NCBI GenBank assembly: GCA_964457925.1
Contig: CAYWGH010000001.1
Coordinates: 310,001-374,000, forward strand
Reading direction: 5' to 3'
DNA: 64,000 bases
Source of the DNA: Coneutiohabitans sp964457925
Lineage (GTDB): Bacteria; Zhuqueibacterota; Zhuqueibacteria; Zhuqueibacterales; Zhuqueibacteraceae
In this document: positions 24,501-33,233 of the stretch, one piece after another
How the letters are laid out: the number at the start of each line of letters is the position of its first letter
How positions within the stretch are numbered: position 1 is the first letter of the stretch
Made by a program: the position numbers and the translations under genes
The notes under the pieces: generated by a model
Seen by the model: only the letters and a program-made list of their open reading frames with translations
The model's database searches: none
What the model was told of the DNA's origin: nothing

Positions 24501-27131
24501 ATGAAGCGATGTGATCACGGGTTTTTATTTGTGCTGCTGATGTTTTTCGTTTATACGAACCTGGCGCTTGCCGGCACGACCGGAAAAATTTCCGGCGTCG
24601 TGAGAGAAAAGGACACGCGCAATCCTTTACCGGGCGTGAATGTGATCGTACTTGGCACGACACTGGGCGCAGCCACTGACGCCAATGGACGCTATTTCAT
24701 CCTGCATGTGCCGCCGGGCACCTACAGCGTGAAAGCAAGCTCGATGGGTTATCAAGCCACGACGATCAGCAACGTCAAGGTGAGCGTCGATCTAACCTCG
24801 ACAGTGAATTTTGATTTATCCTCCACCGTGCTCGAAACCGGAGAAGCTGTTGAGATTGTGGCGCAGCGGCCGTTGATTCAAAAGGACGGGGTCACCACCA
24901 TGCAAGTTGTGGAAGCTGAGGTGGTGGAAAACATGGTGGCGGATGATTTCAAAGACGTGTTGACGCTGAACTCCGGCGTCACCACCAGGCCGATTCGTGA
25001 TGCCGCATTTGCGGAGGGTCTCGACACCGGCGAAGGCCAATTTTATGTACGCGGCGGCCGCGGCAACGAGCTGGCAGTGATGGTCGACGGCATGTCGGTG
25101 CGCGACGGCATTACCGGCGGATTGGGCGGCGAAGTCTCCACCGGCGCGATTGAGGAGATTCAGCTTATTAGCGGCAATTTCAATGCAGAATATGGCAACG
25201 CCATGAGCGGCGTGTTGAATCTCGTCACACAAGAAGGCGGCAGCAAAACCAGCTTCAGTCTGCGCGGCTTGACGGACGCCATTTTCGGCACACCGACGCG
25301 AGACTACACGTTTCAAGAACGCGACAGATTAATTGAAACCAAAGGCGTGCTGGATCGCGCCAATTGGGGAACATATCAAGGCCAGTTTAGTCTGGGCGGC
25401 CCGGTGCCGGGAATCGGCAATGCCATGAAATACTTCCTGTCCGGCGAATATCATCAAACCGATGGCAACATTGGCATTTTGCAAAATGAATTCACGCGCC
25501 GCGGCTCGGCAAAGGTAACGCTCTCGCCCACCAAAACGGCCAAGCTCACGTTCTCGGCCAATGCCAACAGCGAAGATCAGGAAATTTACGATCATTATTT
25601 CGCGCATCAGGGTTTATATCGCCAGCGTGTGGGGTCCGATTCGCTCGACAACAATTTTGCCGGCAATGATCATCTGCGCACGCGGACGTATCAAGGCATA
25701 GTTGCATGGACACAGACGCTGAATCAACGCTCATTTTTTGAGCTGAAGGTGCAGCATTTCTCGCGCACGTTCATGGATCGCGTGCGCAGCCAGCCGGAAG
25801 ATTACATCTTCCTGACTTACAACGCCGGCGAAGATTTTGTGGTTTCCGGAGATGACCCGCGCTTCCTGCACCAGGAAGATCGCGTGTGGCAGGGCAAGTT
25901 CGATGTCACGTATCAAGCGAACATCAATCACAATATCAAAGCCGGCCTTGATTTCAATCGTCATCGCGTGTGGCGCCAACAATTGTTGACCGGCGGGGAT
26001 ATCGTCAACTCGCGCGTGGACATGTTCAAGTTTTATCCGGTCGAAGCCGCGGCCTACCTTCAGGATAAAATGGAATTCAACGATCTCGTCATCAATGTCG
26101 GCTTGCGGCTTGATTACTTCGATCCGAAGGATAGTGTTGCGGTGGACGTGAACAATCCGCTCGGGCCGCGGCGGGTGACCGAAAGCAAGCTGCGCCTCAG
26201 CCCGCGTTTAGGTCTGGCCCATCCCATCACGGATCGCGCCAATCTGCATTTCTCGTACGGCCATTTTTATCAGGTGCCGGAATACAATAAGATTGTGTTC
26301 AACCAAAATCGCTATGTTGACATTTTCCGTCCCACACTTGGTAATGCCGATCTTGAGCCGCAGAAGACGGTCGCATTCGAAGTCGGCTGGGATCAGCAGA
26401 TCACCGATTTTTTGGCGTTGAGCGTGACGGGATTTTATAAGGACATTGAAAACCTGGTGGCCACCGATTTGTATTCGTTTGCCCGTCCTTCAGCGGTGAC
26501 GTATTATATCAATCAGGATTTTGCGAATTCCCGCGGGGTTGAAATCAACTTCCGCACGCGACGCTACAATCATTTTGCTTCTTATTTCAGTTATACGATT
26601 TCGCGCGCGGAAGGTAACAGCTCGAATCCGCTCGATACGCGCGCGGATTTATTGGCGCGCCCGCCGCGAGTGCCGTTGAAAAAACTCGTTATTCTCGATT
26701 GGGATCGCCCGCATGTGTTCAATTTCAATTTTGATTTTCGCTATAAAAAAGGCGAAGGCCCGCGTTTCGGCGGCGCACCATTGCTGCAAAATTTCGGCGT
26801 CAATCTCACCGGACGCTTCAGCAGCGGCCAGCCCTACACGCCCACCGACAGCCGCGGCCAGCGTCTCGGCGAAGAAAATGTTGCGCGCATGCCTTCGAAC
26901 TGGCAGTTGGATTTACGCGTCGATAAGCTGTTCAATCTTGCCGGCCGGGAATTCGGCGTGTTCACCGAAGTCACAAATCTCACCAACCGGCGCAATGTTG
27001 TGGAAGTGTTTACCGATACCGGCTTGCCGAACGAAACCACGGATCCCGGCTACACGCCGCAAGGCAAACGCGATCCCTACAATATTGGCCCGCAGCGCAA
27101 TATCCGTCTGGGATTTGAGTTGAATATGTAG
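24501..27131 (+). CDS. TonB-dependent outer-membrane receptor with CarboxypepD_reg-like domain
   Basis: 876-residue outer-membrane barrel. Layout: signal peptide ending at LALA (24); a carboxypeptidase-regulatory-like domain (about 27-110: GKISGVVREKDTRNPLPGVNV, DANGRYFILHVPPGTY); plug domain (about 140-250: DVLTLNSGVTT, YVRGGRGNELAVMVDGM); then the beta-barrel with FSYGHFYQVPEY and the final RLGFELNM. GGAGGG precedes the ATG at 24501; the frame extends upstream to 24429 without a ribosome site. It is the first of three plus-strand envelope genes (with 27288 and 30588). In this phylum such triads are repeated many times per genome; the cargo is unknown, as no substrate enzyme is adjacent. Confidence 0.92.
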   Translation: MKRCDHGFLFVLLMFFVYTNLALAGTTGKISGVVREKDTRNPLPGVNVIVLGTTLGAATDANGRYFILHVPPGTYSVKASSMGYQATTISNVKVSVDLTSTVNFDLSSTVLETGEAVEIVAQRPLIQKDGVTTMQVVEAEVVENMVADDFKDVLTLNSGVTTRPIRDAAFAEGLDTGEGQFYVRGGRGNELAVMVDGMSVRDGITGGLGGEVSTGAIEEIQLISGNFNAEYGNAMSGVLNLVTQEGGSKTSFSLRGLTDAIFGTPTRDYTFQERDRLIETKGVLDRANWGTYQGQFSLGGPVPGIGNAMKYFLSGEYHQTDGNIGILQNEFTRRGSAKVTLSPTKTAKLTFSANANSEDQEIYDHYFAHQGLYRQRVGSDSLDNNFAGNDHLRTRTYQGIVAWTQTLNQRSFFELKVQHFSRTFMDRVRSQPEDYIFLTYNAGEDFVVSGDDPRFLHQEDRVWQGKFDVTYQANINHNIKAGLDFNRHRVWRQQLLTGGDIVNSRVDMFKFYPVEAAAYLQDKMEFNDLVINVGLRLDYFDPKDSVAVDVNNPLGPRRVTESKLRLSPRLGLAHPITDRANLHFSYGHFYQVPEYNKIVFNQNRYVDIFRPTLGNADLEPQKTVAFEVGWDQQITDFLALSVTGFYKDIENLVATDLYSFARPSAVTYYINQDFANSRGVEINFRTRRYNHFASYFSYTISRAEGNSSNPLDTRADLLARPPRVPLKKLVILDWDRPHVFNFNFDFRYKKGEGPRFGGAPLLQNFGVNLTGRFSSGQPYTPTDSRGQRLGEENVARMPSNWQLDLRVDKLFNLAGREFGVFTEVTNLTNRRNVVEVFTDTGLPNETTDPGYTPQGKRDPYNIGPQRNIRLGFELNM

Positions 27132-27287
27132 ACGTGTTGTCGCAATGCCTTTGGCGTTCTGCCGGTCTCGTGGTGTGAAAGTCTCAAACATCGCCTTCGC
27201 GAGTTGACGAAGACGATTTGTTCAGAATGATCCCAATGCGCAAATGCCTTTCTATAAGTTTGAGATAACCTTCGGAGGTTTTGAGGA

Positions 27288-30200
27288 ATGAAACAGCTAT
27301 CTTCAAAGATGAATATCAAGATACTTCTCCTGCTTTTGCCGTTCGCGGCGATACTGTCCGCCGTCGAAACAACGCACGCCGGCGAGGGCAAGGCCGAGAA
27401 GATTCAACGCATCATTAAAATGCGGCAGGGCAAAAAGCTCTTGAAACCGGCGGCGTTTAAAGATCGCAAGCTCGGTCGCATGGACAACGGCCGCATGGTG
27501 GTTTATCACGACAACAACGGCTTCATCGGCGATCGTGATTATACCCGCAGCATTGAGTGGCCGGCGGGCACGCTGAACTACATGGTCTGGCAGGTCGGCA
27601 TCGTCTTTGGCGCGGTGAACGCCGCCGGCGATACGATTTGCAGCGAATCCTACAATGATATTTCCGACAATCAATTCAACCCGGAACCGGGCTTTGACAA
27701 TCCCGACTATGTATCGCCGATTTTTGAAACTGCAATCGTGCCGCGCAGCGATATTGTTGAAAGCTATGCGCCGCAATGGAATGGCATGTGGCCGGCGCTG
27801 GGCGGCGGCTTCATCGATCCCACCGAGTTGCGCAATCTCGCACGCCAGGAATCTTATTGGGTCATGCGTGACGACAATGATCCGGTGGTGAGCAGCCAGC
27901 CGCCGTTGCATGTCGAAGTTGAATGCCGGCTGATTCAAATCAACTCGCGTTTGACGCGCGATTTCGTTTTCGCGTTTTATCGCGTCAAAAACATCAGCGG
28001 CGGCGATTTGAGAAACTGCCGATTTGGCGTGCTGGTTGATCCCGACATGCCGGCGCTCGTGGGCGCTGAGTTCGAAGACGACAGCGATGGCTTCATCAAA
28101 GATCTCAATCTCGCCTATGCTTTTGATTCGGATAATTTTTATGCGAGCAAGCCCGGTTTCAATATCGGCCAGTTTGGCACGAAGTTTTTGCGCAGTCCGG
28201 AAGTGAACGGCCAGGAATTGGGTTTGACGGCCTGGACGACTTTCGAATACGGCGATATGCCGGCGCCGGGCGAATATTACCTCACGCCCGACGGCCCCGA
28301 CGACGCCGGGCCGCAATTTCAAAGCCGGGATCATGCACAATATCAATACATGCAGCCCGGCCTGTTCATGAAACCCCGCCTTAATACCGATGTCGGCTAT
28401 CTCATGAGCAGCGGCGATTTTGATTTGAGGAATGGCGAAAGCGTGGAGATGGGCGTTGCGTTTATTGCCGCGCCGAATTTTGAAACGCTGCTGCGCAACG
28501 CCGACGCCGCGCAACGCATTTATGACAATAACTTCATTGGACCGACGGCGCCCAATCCGCCGGCGGTCACGGCCGTGCCGGGCAATCACAGTGCAACGCT
28601 GTATTGGGACGATGTGCCCAGCGAGAATTCCGTCGATCCCTTTACCGGCAAAACAGATTTTGAAGGCTATCGCATTTATCGCAGCGCGGACCGCGGCCAA
28701 ACCTGGGGCACGCCAACGCAACTGGAGGATGTTTATCCCTTTGGTTTTGTGCCCATCGCGGATTTTGATAAATTCAACACTGAGATCAAAGACATCAGCG
28801 GAGTTATTGTCACGCATAACACCTCGCTGCCGGGCGCTTCGAATGCGGTGATTCTCTCCGCGGGCCTGGCAGACGGCTCGCAAGGCGGTGATGCCGAAGC
28901 GGATCTCAGCGGGGCATTTTCAGGCGAGAATTATATCATTGAGTTTCAAACAGAAACGTCATTCCGCGTCAACAATACCAGTTCGCCGGCGCGTGTGGCG
29001 TATTTGCCGGAACTGGTGGATGCTGATGGCGAGATTGTCAACGGCGGCAAAGGGTTCTGTGTGCTGGATGAAAGTTTCGCCGTGCAGCCGCCGGTTGATG
29101 AATACACCGGCCGTTACACTTCGGGCCACTACATTTATCTAGACGGCATTTTCGTGCAGATCATGGATAATTTTGCCGACTCGACCAAAGACGGCACGGT
29201 TAACGCCGGCGAGATTTTCCGCATTGAACAGAAAAAAATCGATCCCGGCGCAAACACCGGTTTAAAGCATGTCTGGAAGGATCCGGACAAACTGATCAAC
29301 GGCTATGAATATTGGTACACCGTCACGGCTTACGATCGTCCGGATCCGGAAATCAACTTGCCGGCCAATGAAAATCAAGCAAACACGGTTGCGGAGGCAT
29401 TCAGCAATGATCAAACCGTGTCCGTGGTTCCACAAGCGCCGGCCGCGGGCTTGGTGCAGGCGAAAGTCGATTCGACTTTTGATCACGTGGCCGGCAGCGC
29501 GGATATCGACGGCTTTGAATTGCAAATCATTGACCCGCGCAAAATGACCGGTGATCGCTATGAAATCAGCTTCACCGTGACAGACTCCGATAAAACCTAC
29601 ACCGTGACGAATCTCCGCAGCGGCGTGCGCGTTTTGGAGGGCCAGCCGTTTTATGATCCGGCGTTCGACAATGCCAAAATGTTTGACGGGCTGCGCGTCA
29701 TCGTCACCGACGTTGAATTCAATATCAACTACGATCATTCCGTGCAAACGGTGCAAGTCGCAGGCGAAGAGCTGGCCGTTGATCCTGATGTTTCCGAGCC
29801 GTGGGATCCTAACGATCATGATTTTCTGTTCAAATTCGTGCAGAATCCCGAAGACTCGGCAAGTTTTCAGTATCTTTATGCGGATTGGGACACGGGTGAG
29901 CCGGTCTCGGCGCCGTTTATCGTTATTGATTTGACCACGGGCGACACGCTCACCGTCGAGATTCTCGATACCCGTGAAGGCGAGGGCGATTCGGACGGCG
30001 CTTATGATGTTGCCGAGCGCATCGCGATCGGCGATACTCCTTATCAAGGCACCGGCGGTTGGGAAGCCAACACTTATTTTTATCGGTTTGGCTTCATCGG
30101 TGATTACCTCGCCGGCACCGAATACCGGCTCGTAACAAATAAACCGATCACGGCTGCTGATAAGTATCAGTTCAGCACCACCGCTGAGGCGTTTGATGCC

Positions 30201-30515
30201 GAGCAAGCGAAGCGCGACCTGGCCAAGATTCGAGTGGTGCCGAATCCTTTTATTGTGACATCAGGGTTTGATACTGTCGCCGACCGCCATGAGATTCATT
30301 TCACCCGGCTGCCGGCGGAATGCACCATCAAGATTTTTACACTCACCGGTGAGTTGGTCAAAACCATCAAGCACAATCGCGCCACGGAGAATCGGGAGTT
30401 CGCCAAATGGGATTTGAAAACGGAGTTCGGCAGCGAAGTGGCGTATGGCGTTTATCTGTATCATATCGACTCGCCGGCCGGCACGAACATGGGCAAACTG
30501 GCCATCATGAGATAA
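27288..30515 (+). CDS. Large secreted surface protein with fibronectin-like region and C-terminal sorting-like tail
   Basis: 1075 residues with a signal peptide (about 9-31, ending THAG). The N-terminal ~400 residues have no family I recognise; they contain repeated short 'VFAFYRVKNISG' and 'VEMGVAFIAAPNFETLL' blocks seen in surface proteins of this phylum. A fibronectin type III-like segment lies around 425-500 (PPAVTAVPGNHSATLYWDD, EGYRIYRSAD) and again about 680. The C-terminus (KIRVVPNPF...CTIKIFTLTGELVKTI...VAYGVYLYHI) is a sorting/FlgD-like domain. GAGGA directly precedes the ATG and GGAGG stands 11 bases back. Placed between a TonB receptor and a PorV-like protein; probably an exported partner of that system. 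Confidence 0.85.
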   Translation: MKQLSSKMNIKILLLLLPFAAILSAVETTHAGEGKAEKIQRIIKMRQGKKLLKPAAFKDRKLGRMDNGRMVVYHDNNGFIGDRDYTRSIEWPAGTLNYMVWQVGIVFGAVNAAGDTICSESYNDISDNQFNPEPGFDNPDYVSPIFETAIVPRSDIVESYAPQWNGMWPALGGGFIDPTELRNLARQESYWVMRDDNDPVVSSQPPLHVEVECRLIQINSRLTRDFVFAFYRVKNISGGDLRNCRFGVLVDPDMPALVGAEFEDDSDGFIKDLNLAYAFDSDNFYASKPGFNIGQFGTKFLRSPEVNGQELGLTAWTTFEYGDMPAPGEYYLTPDGPDDAGPQFQSRDHAQYQYMQPGLFMKPRLNTDVGYLMSSGDFDLRNGESVEMGVAFIAAPNFETLLRNADAAQRIYDNNFIGPTAPNPPAVTAVPGNHSATLYWDDVPSENSVDPFTGKTDFEGYRIYRSADRGQTWGTPTQLEDVYPFGFVPIADFDKFNTEIKDISGVIVTHNTSLPGASNAVILSAGLADGSQGGDAEADLSGAFSGENYIIEFQTETSFRVNNTSSPARVAYLPELVDADGEIVNGGKGFCVLDESFAVQPPVDEYTGRYTSGHYIYLDGIFVQIMDNFADSTKDGTVNAGEIFRIEQKKIDPGANTGLKHVWKDPDKLINGYEYWYTVTAYDRPDPEINLPANENQANTVAEAFSNDQTVSVVPQAPAAGLVQAKVDSTFDHVAGSADIDGFELQIIDPRKMTGDRYEISFTVTDSDKTYTVTNLRSGVRVLEGQPFYDPAFDNAKMFDGLRVIVTDVEFNINYDHSVQTVQVAGEELAVDPDVSEPWDPNDHDFLFKFVQNPEDSASFQYLYADWDTGEPVSAPFIVIDLTTGDTLTVEILDTREGEGDSDGAYDVAERIAIGDTPYQGTGGWEANTYFYRFGFIGDYLAGTEYRLVTNKPITAADKYQFSTTAEAFDAEQAKRDLAKIRVVPNPFIVTSGFDTVADRHEIHFTRLPAECTIKIFTLTGELVKTIKHNRATENREFAKWDLKTEFGSEVAYGVYLYHIDSPAGTNMGKLAIMR

Positions 30516-30587
30516 AGCAAAGCGCAAAAGGCAAATGGCAAGCGCCTTTGCCGAAAAGCCCTTTGAAAATTTGCAAAGGAGATGGAG

Positions 30588-31619
30588 ATGAAAAAAAATG
30601 TTGTATTCTCGATGGTGGCAATGATCGGCCTCAGTCTGCCGGCGCTTTCACTGGCGCAGTTTGCCACCCCGACAAAAGGCTTTAACAATAACGGCACACG
30701 AGTGGCTCAGTTTCTCAAAATGGCGGTTGGAGGGCGCGCCAGCGCGATGGGCGAGTCGTATGCCGCAATCGCGAACGATGCCTCCGCACTTTTTTGGAAT
30801 CCGGGCGGCGTGGGCAATCTTAAGAATCTCGAAGTGCATTTGACGCACATGGATTATCTGCTTGACATCACCTTTGATTATGCCGGGCTGGTTGTGCCGT
30901 TGAGCAGCGGCAACCTGGGCTTCAGCGCCGCGGTGCTGAACGCCGGTGAGGCGCGCCGCACTACGATTGAAGATCCCGACGGCGAGATGAGCGGCACGTG
31001 GTCGGCCACTAGCGTCGCGCTCGGCATGACGTATAGCCGCGCATTGTCGGATCGCTTTTCCGTTGGCGTAACTGGCAAATATATCCGCGAAGGCTTGTTT
31101 AATTCTTCCGCGAGCGCGGTGGCGATTGATATCGGCAGCCTCTACGACACCGGTATCAAAGGCATAAAAATCGGCATGGCCATGACGAATTTCGGCGGCA
31201 AGATGTCGCTCGCCGGGCGGGATTTCACCGTGCGCAATGTTGATGTTGCGCCGACGCTCGAGGGCAACAACACGCCGAGCGGCAAATTGAGCGTTGATGA
31301 ATGGCCGCTGCCGCTGAATTTTCGCGTCGGCCTTTCATACGAAGTCTTCAAAAATGAATCCGGCACGCTGATGCTGGCCTCGGATTTCGTTCATCCGACG
31401 GACGCCGACGAACGCGTCAATCTTGGCGCAGAATACAGCCTGTCGAACAAGATTTATGTGCGCGGCGGCTACAAATTCAATTATGACGAAGAATCGTTCA
31501 CGGCGGGCGGCGGATTGAATCTGCCGATTACGGCTTACAATCTCATGATAGATTACGCCTTTCAGGAATTCGGCATCTTGGGCGAGACCCATCGTTTTTC
31601 TCTTGGCTTTCGGCTTTAA
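30588..31619 (+). CDS. PorV/PorQ-family outer-membrane beta-barrel protein
   Basis: 343 residues: signal peptide (1-23, cleaved before QFATP), then the family start GTRVAQFLKMAVGGRASAMGESYAAIANDASALFWNPGG, which is diagnostic of the PorV/PorQ (UPF0164) family, followed by a barrel of alternating strands ending in FSLGFRL. PorV in Bacteroidetes binds type IX cargo and brings it to the surface; in this phylum the same family accompanies TonB/fibronectin gene pairs. The ATG at 30588 is chosen because AAGGAG lies six bases upstream; the ATG at 30582 abuts that site. Last gene of the triad. Confidence 0.92.
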   Translation: MKKNVVFSMVAMIGLSLPALSLAQFATPTKGFNNNGTRVAQFLKMAVGGRASAMGESYAAIANDASALFWNPGGVGNLKNLEVHLTHMDYLLDITFDYAGLVVPLSSGNLGFSAAVLNAGEARRTTIEDPDGEMSGTWSATSVALGMTYSRALSDRFSVGVTGKYIREGLFNSSASAVAIDIGSLYDTGIKGIKIGMAMTNFGGKMSLAGRDFTVRNVDVAPTLEGNNTPSGKLSVDEWPLPLNFRVGLSYEVFKNESGTLMLASDFVHPTDADERVNLGAEYSLSNKIYVRGGYKFNYDEESFTAGGGLNLPITAYNLMIDYAFQEFGILGETHRFSLGFRL

Positions 31620-32006
31620 TAGGAGGAGGGCGGATCGGGACGGCCGCTTGCAGGGGGCTGTCCCACATTTTTCATAATTCCGCCGCGGCAAAATCGTGTT
31701 TAAAGCTATGTGGCGCTGCAAGGAAGGCCAGACATGTTTGACCGGACTTACAAATAAATCAAAACAAGGAGGCTCAAGAAGACGATCATCGTTGCGGTAT
31801 TTGTTCCTTTCCATGTATGTAAGCGGCGCTTGCCCCGGAGTTGTTACGAGTTGGTATTACATTTAAAATCCGCCACATTTTTCCCACCTCTTTTCATGCT
31901 GCCTCAAAATCGCCTCGCAAGATTAATACGCATTCCCACCGCATGAATGTATATATCTGATGTTGAGTAAGAACTGGATATTGCATCTTGAATTTAAGCT
32001 ACTCTC
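31620..32006. other. 387-base intergenic region
   Basis: No supported gene. An AAGGAGG sequence (31766-31772) is followed by codons reading KKTIIVAVFV, like the start of an exported protein, but there is no start codon and the frame stops after about 56 codons; possibly a gene remnant. Confidence 0.4.
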
Positions 32007-32870
32007 ATGTCTCTATCGCGCACACACACCCAAGAGACCGTCACGCGTCTCTGCCAAAAGTTTACCAGCACCTTTGGTGCTTCTTATTGCGGTCTCTCGC
32101 TGTTTGCTGACCTGGAGTCGCATTCGGCGTATGACGGCAAGCCGGCATTTAACGCCATGGTGGCGGACGGGCAGGCAAATGCTGGTATGGCGATTGTACC
32201 CATCATGCAACCCAATCATCATCCGCAAGTTGCTGCGTCCACCAGCGTGCTGGGTGAGCATGGCGTTGAGCCGCCTGCGTCTCCGGTGCACGAGAGGAAT
32301 CAGATGGCGGCCATTGCGACGGCTTGCCAGGCGGCGCAGCCGGTGTTGAGATTCGATCTGCACCAACCGGCCACCGAATCCGAAAACGGACAAAACCCGT
32401 TGCTGGGTTTTTTGTATCTTGCGTTTGACCAGCCCAAACATTTTACCGAGGCTGAGATCTCTGCGCTTCTCGCCATGGCAGAAATCGTTACGACCATTTT
32501 GGCTTTTTTGAAGTCGGAAGCGCAGGGAACCGATACATTATCCTCACTCTCGCTGGGGTCGCACACGGTGCCGAGCGAGCAATTGCTCGAGTATCCCTTC
32601 TTGGAAGCCAAAAAGCATTGGATCAAAGCGTTTGAGCGCGAGTATTTGGGGCAGCAGTTGGTCAAATATTCCGGCAACATTTCCATGGTCGCACGCGCCG
32701 CACGCATCAGCCGTTATACGGTCTATGCACTGCTCAATAAGTTTCAGCTTTCGGCCAAGTCCTTCAAACGGAAGAAATCGAATGGCGCCCCACGCGGCCT
32801 GGCAGATATAAAAGAGACGCCGCCCATCTTGGAATCCAGTGTAACCACGAATGAGGACGAGCTGGCGTAG
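32007..32870 (+). CDS. Fis-type helix-turn-helix transcriptional regulator with N-terminal sensor-like domain
   Basis: 287 residues. The C-terminal third (about 197-248: EAKKHWIKAFEREYLGQQL, GNISMVARAARISRYTVYALL) is the Fis-type DNA-binding domain that ends NtrC-family activators. The N-terminal ~170 residues look like a degenerate GAF domain (FGASYCGLSLF, GFLYLAFDQPKHFTEAEISALLAMAEIVTTIL). The sigma-54 AAA+ domain that normally lies between them is absent, so it cannot activate sigma-54 polymerase by itself. The last ~40 residues are polar and probably disordered. As the first gene before a 31-kb exopolysaccharide block on the same strand, it is the likely local regulator. The ATG has no strong ribosome site. 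Confidence 0.8.
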   Translation: MSLSRTHTQETVTRLCQKFTSTFGASYCGLSLFADLESHSAYDGKPAFNAMVADGQANAGMAIVPIMQPNHHPQVAASTSVLGEHGVEPPASPVHERNQMAAIATACQAAQPVLRFDLHQPATESENGQNPLLGFLYLAFDQPKHFTEAEISALLAMAEIVTTILAFLKSEAQGTDTLSSLSLGSHTVPSEQLLEYPFLEAKKHWIKAFEREYLGQQLVKYSGNISMVARAARISRYTVYALLNKFQLSAKSFKRKKSNGAPRGLADIKETPPILESSVTTNEDELA

Positions 32871-33233
32871 CGAGAGCCTGTGCGCCGACGATGAGCCGGC
32901 GCGGGCGAATTTGCCGCTCATTCCACTTTCCGTAGAGATGCCTGCGCACTTTAAAGTGGCTGATTCTACGCATCCGTTACCATTGCTTTCTATATTTAGC
33001 CGTAAAGATTGGCGCCAATCGTCATATTGCGGCGCGCGCCGAGTATGAATGAGCGGATATCGGAAAGTTGACGTTGAAAAAAATCTTTTGAACCGATGGA
33101 ATGTCGGTTGTTGATATAAAGAAAAGATTAAGCGAATTCTAGCGTTTAGATAAATTTTACGGCTGTACCCTTGACCTCGATGTGGAATTAACTTAGCTGG
33201 GTTCACCGACTGTAACAAAGGGAGATAGCTTCG
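32871..33233. other. 363-base leader upstream of exopolysaccharide genes
   Basis: No gene seen. TTGACC (33171-33176) with TAGCTG 17 bases on is a weak promoter match. I saw no sigma-54 -24/-12 site. Regulator binding sites may lie here because this is the only long gap between the regulator and the sugar genes. Confidence 0.35.

Noticed and set aside
27303..28883. 526-codon minus-strand frame inside the large surface protein
   Set aside because: Antisense shadow without a ribosome site; the plus frame has the signal peptide and fibronectin-like region.
33121..33233. Sigma-54 promoter before the sugar transferase, suggested by the Fis-type regulator
   Set aside because: No TGGCAC-N5-TTGC match was found, and the regulator lacks the ATPase needed for sigma-54 activation.
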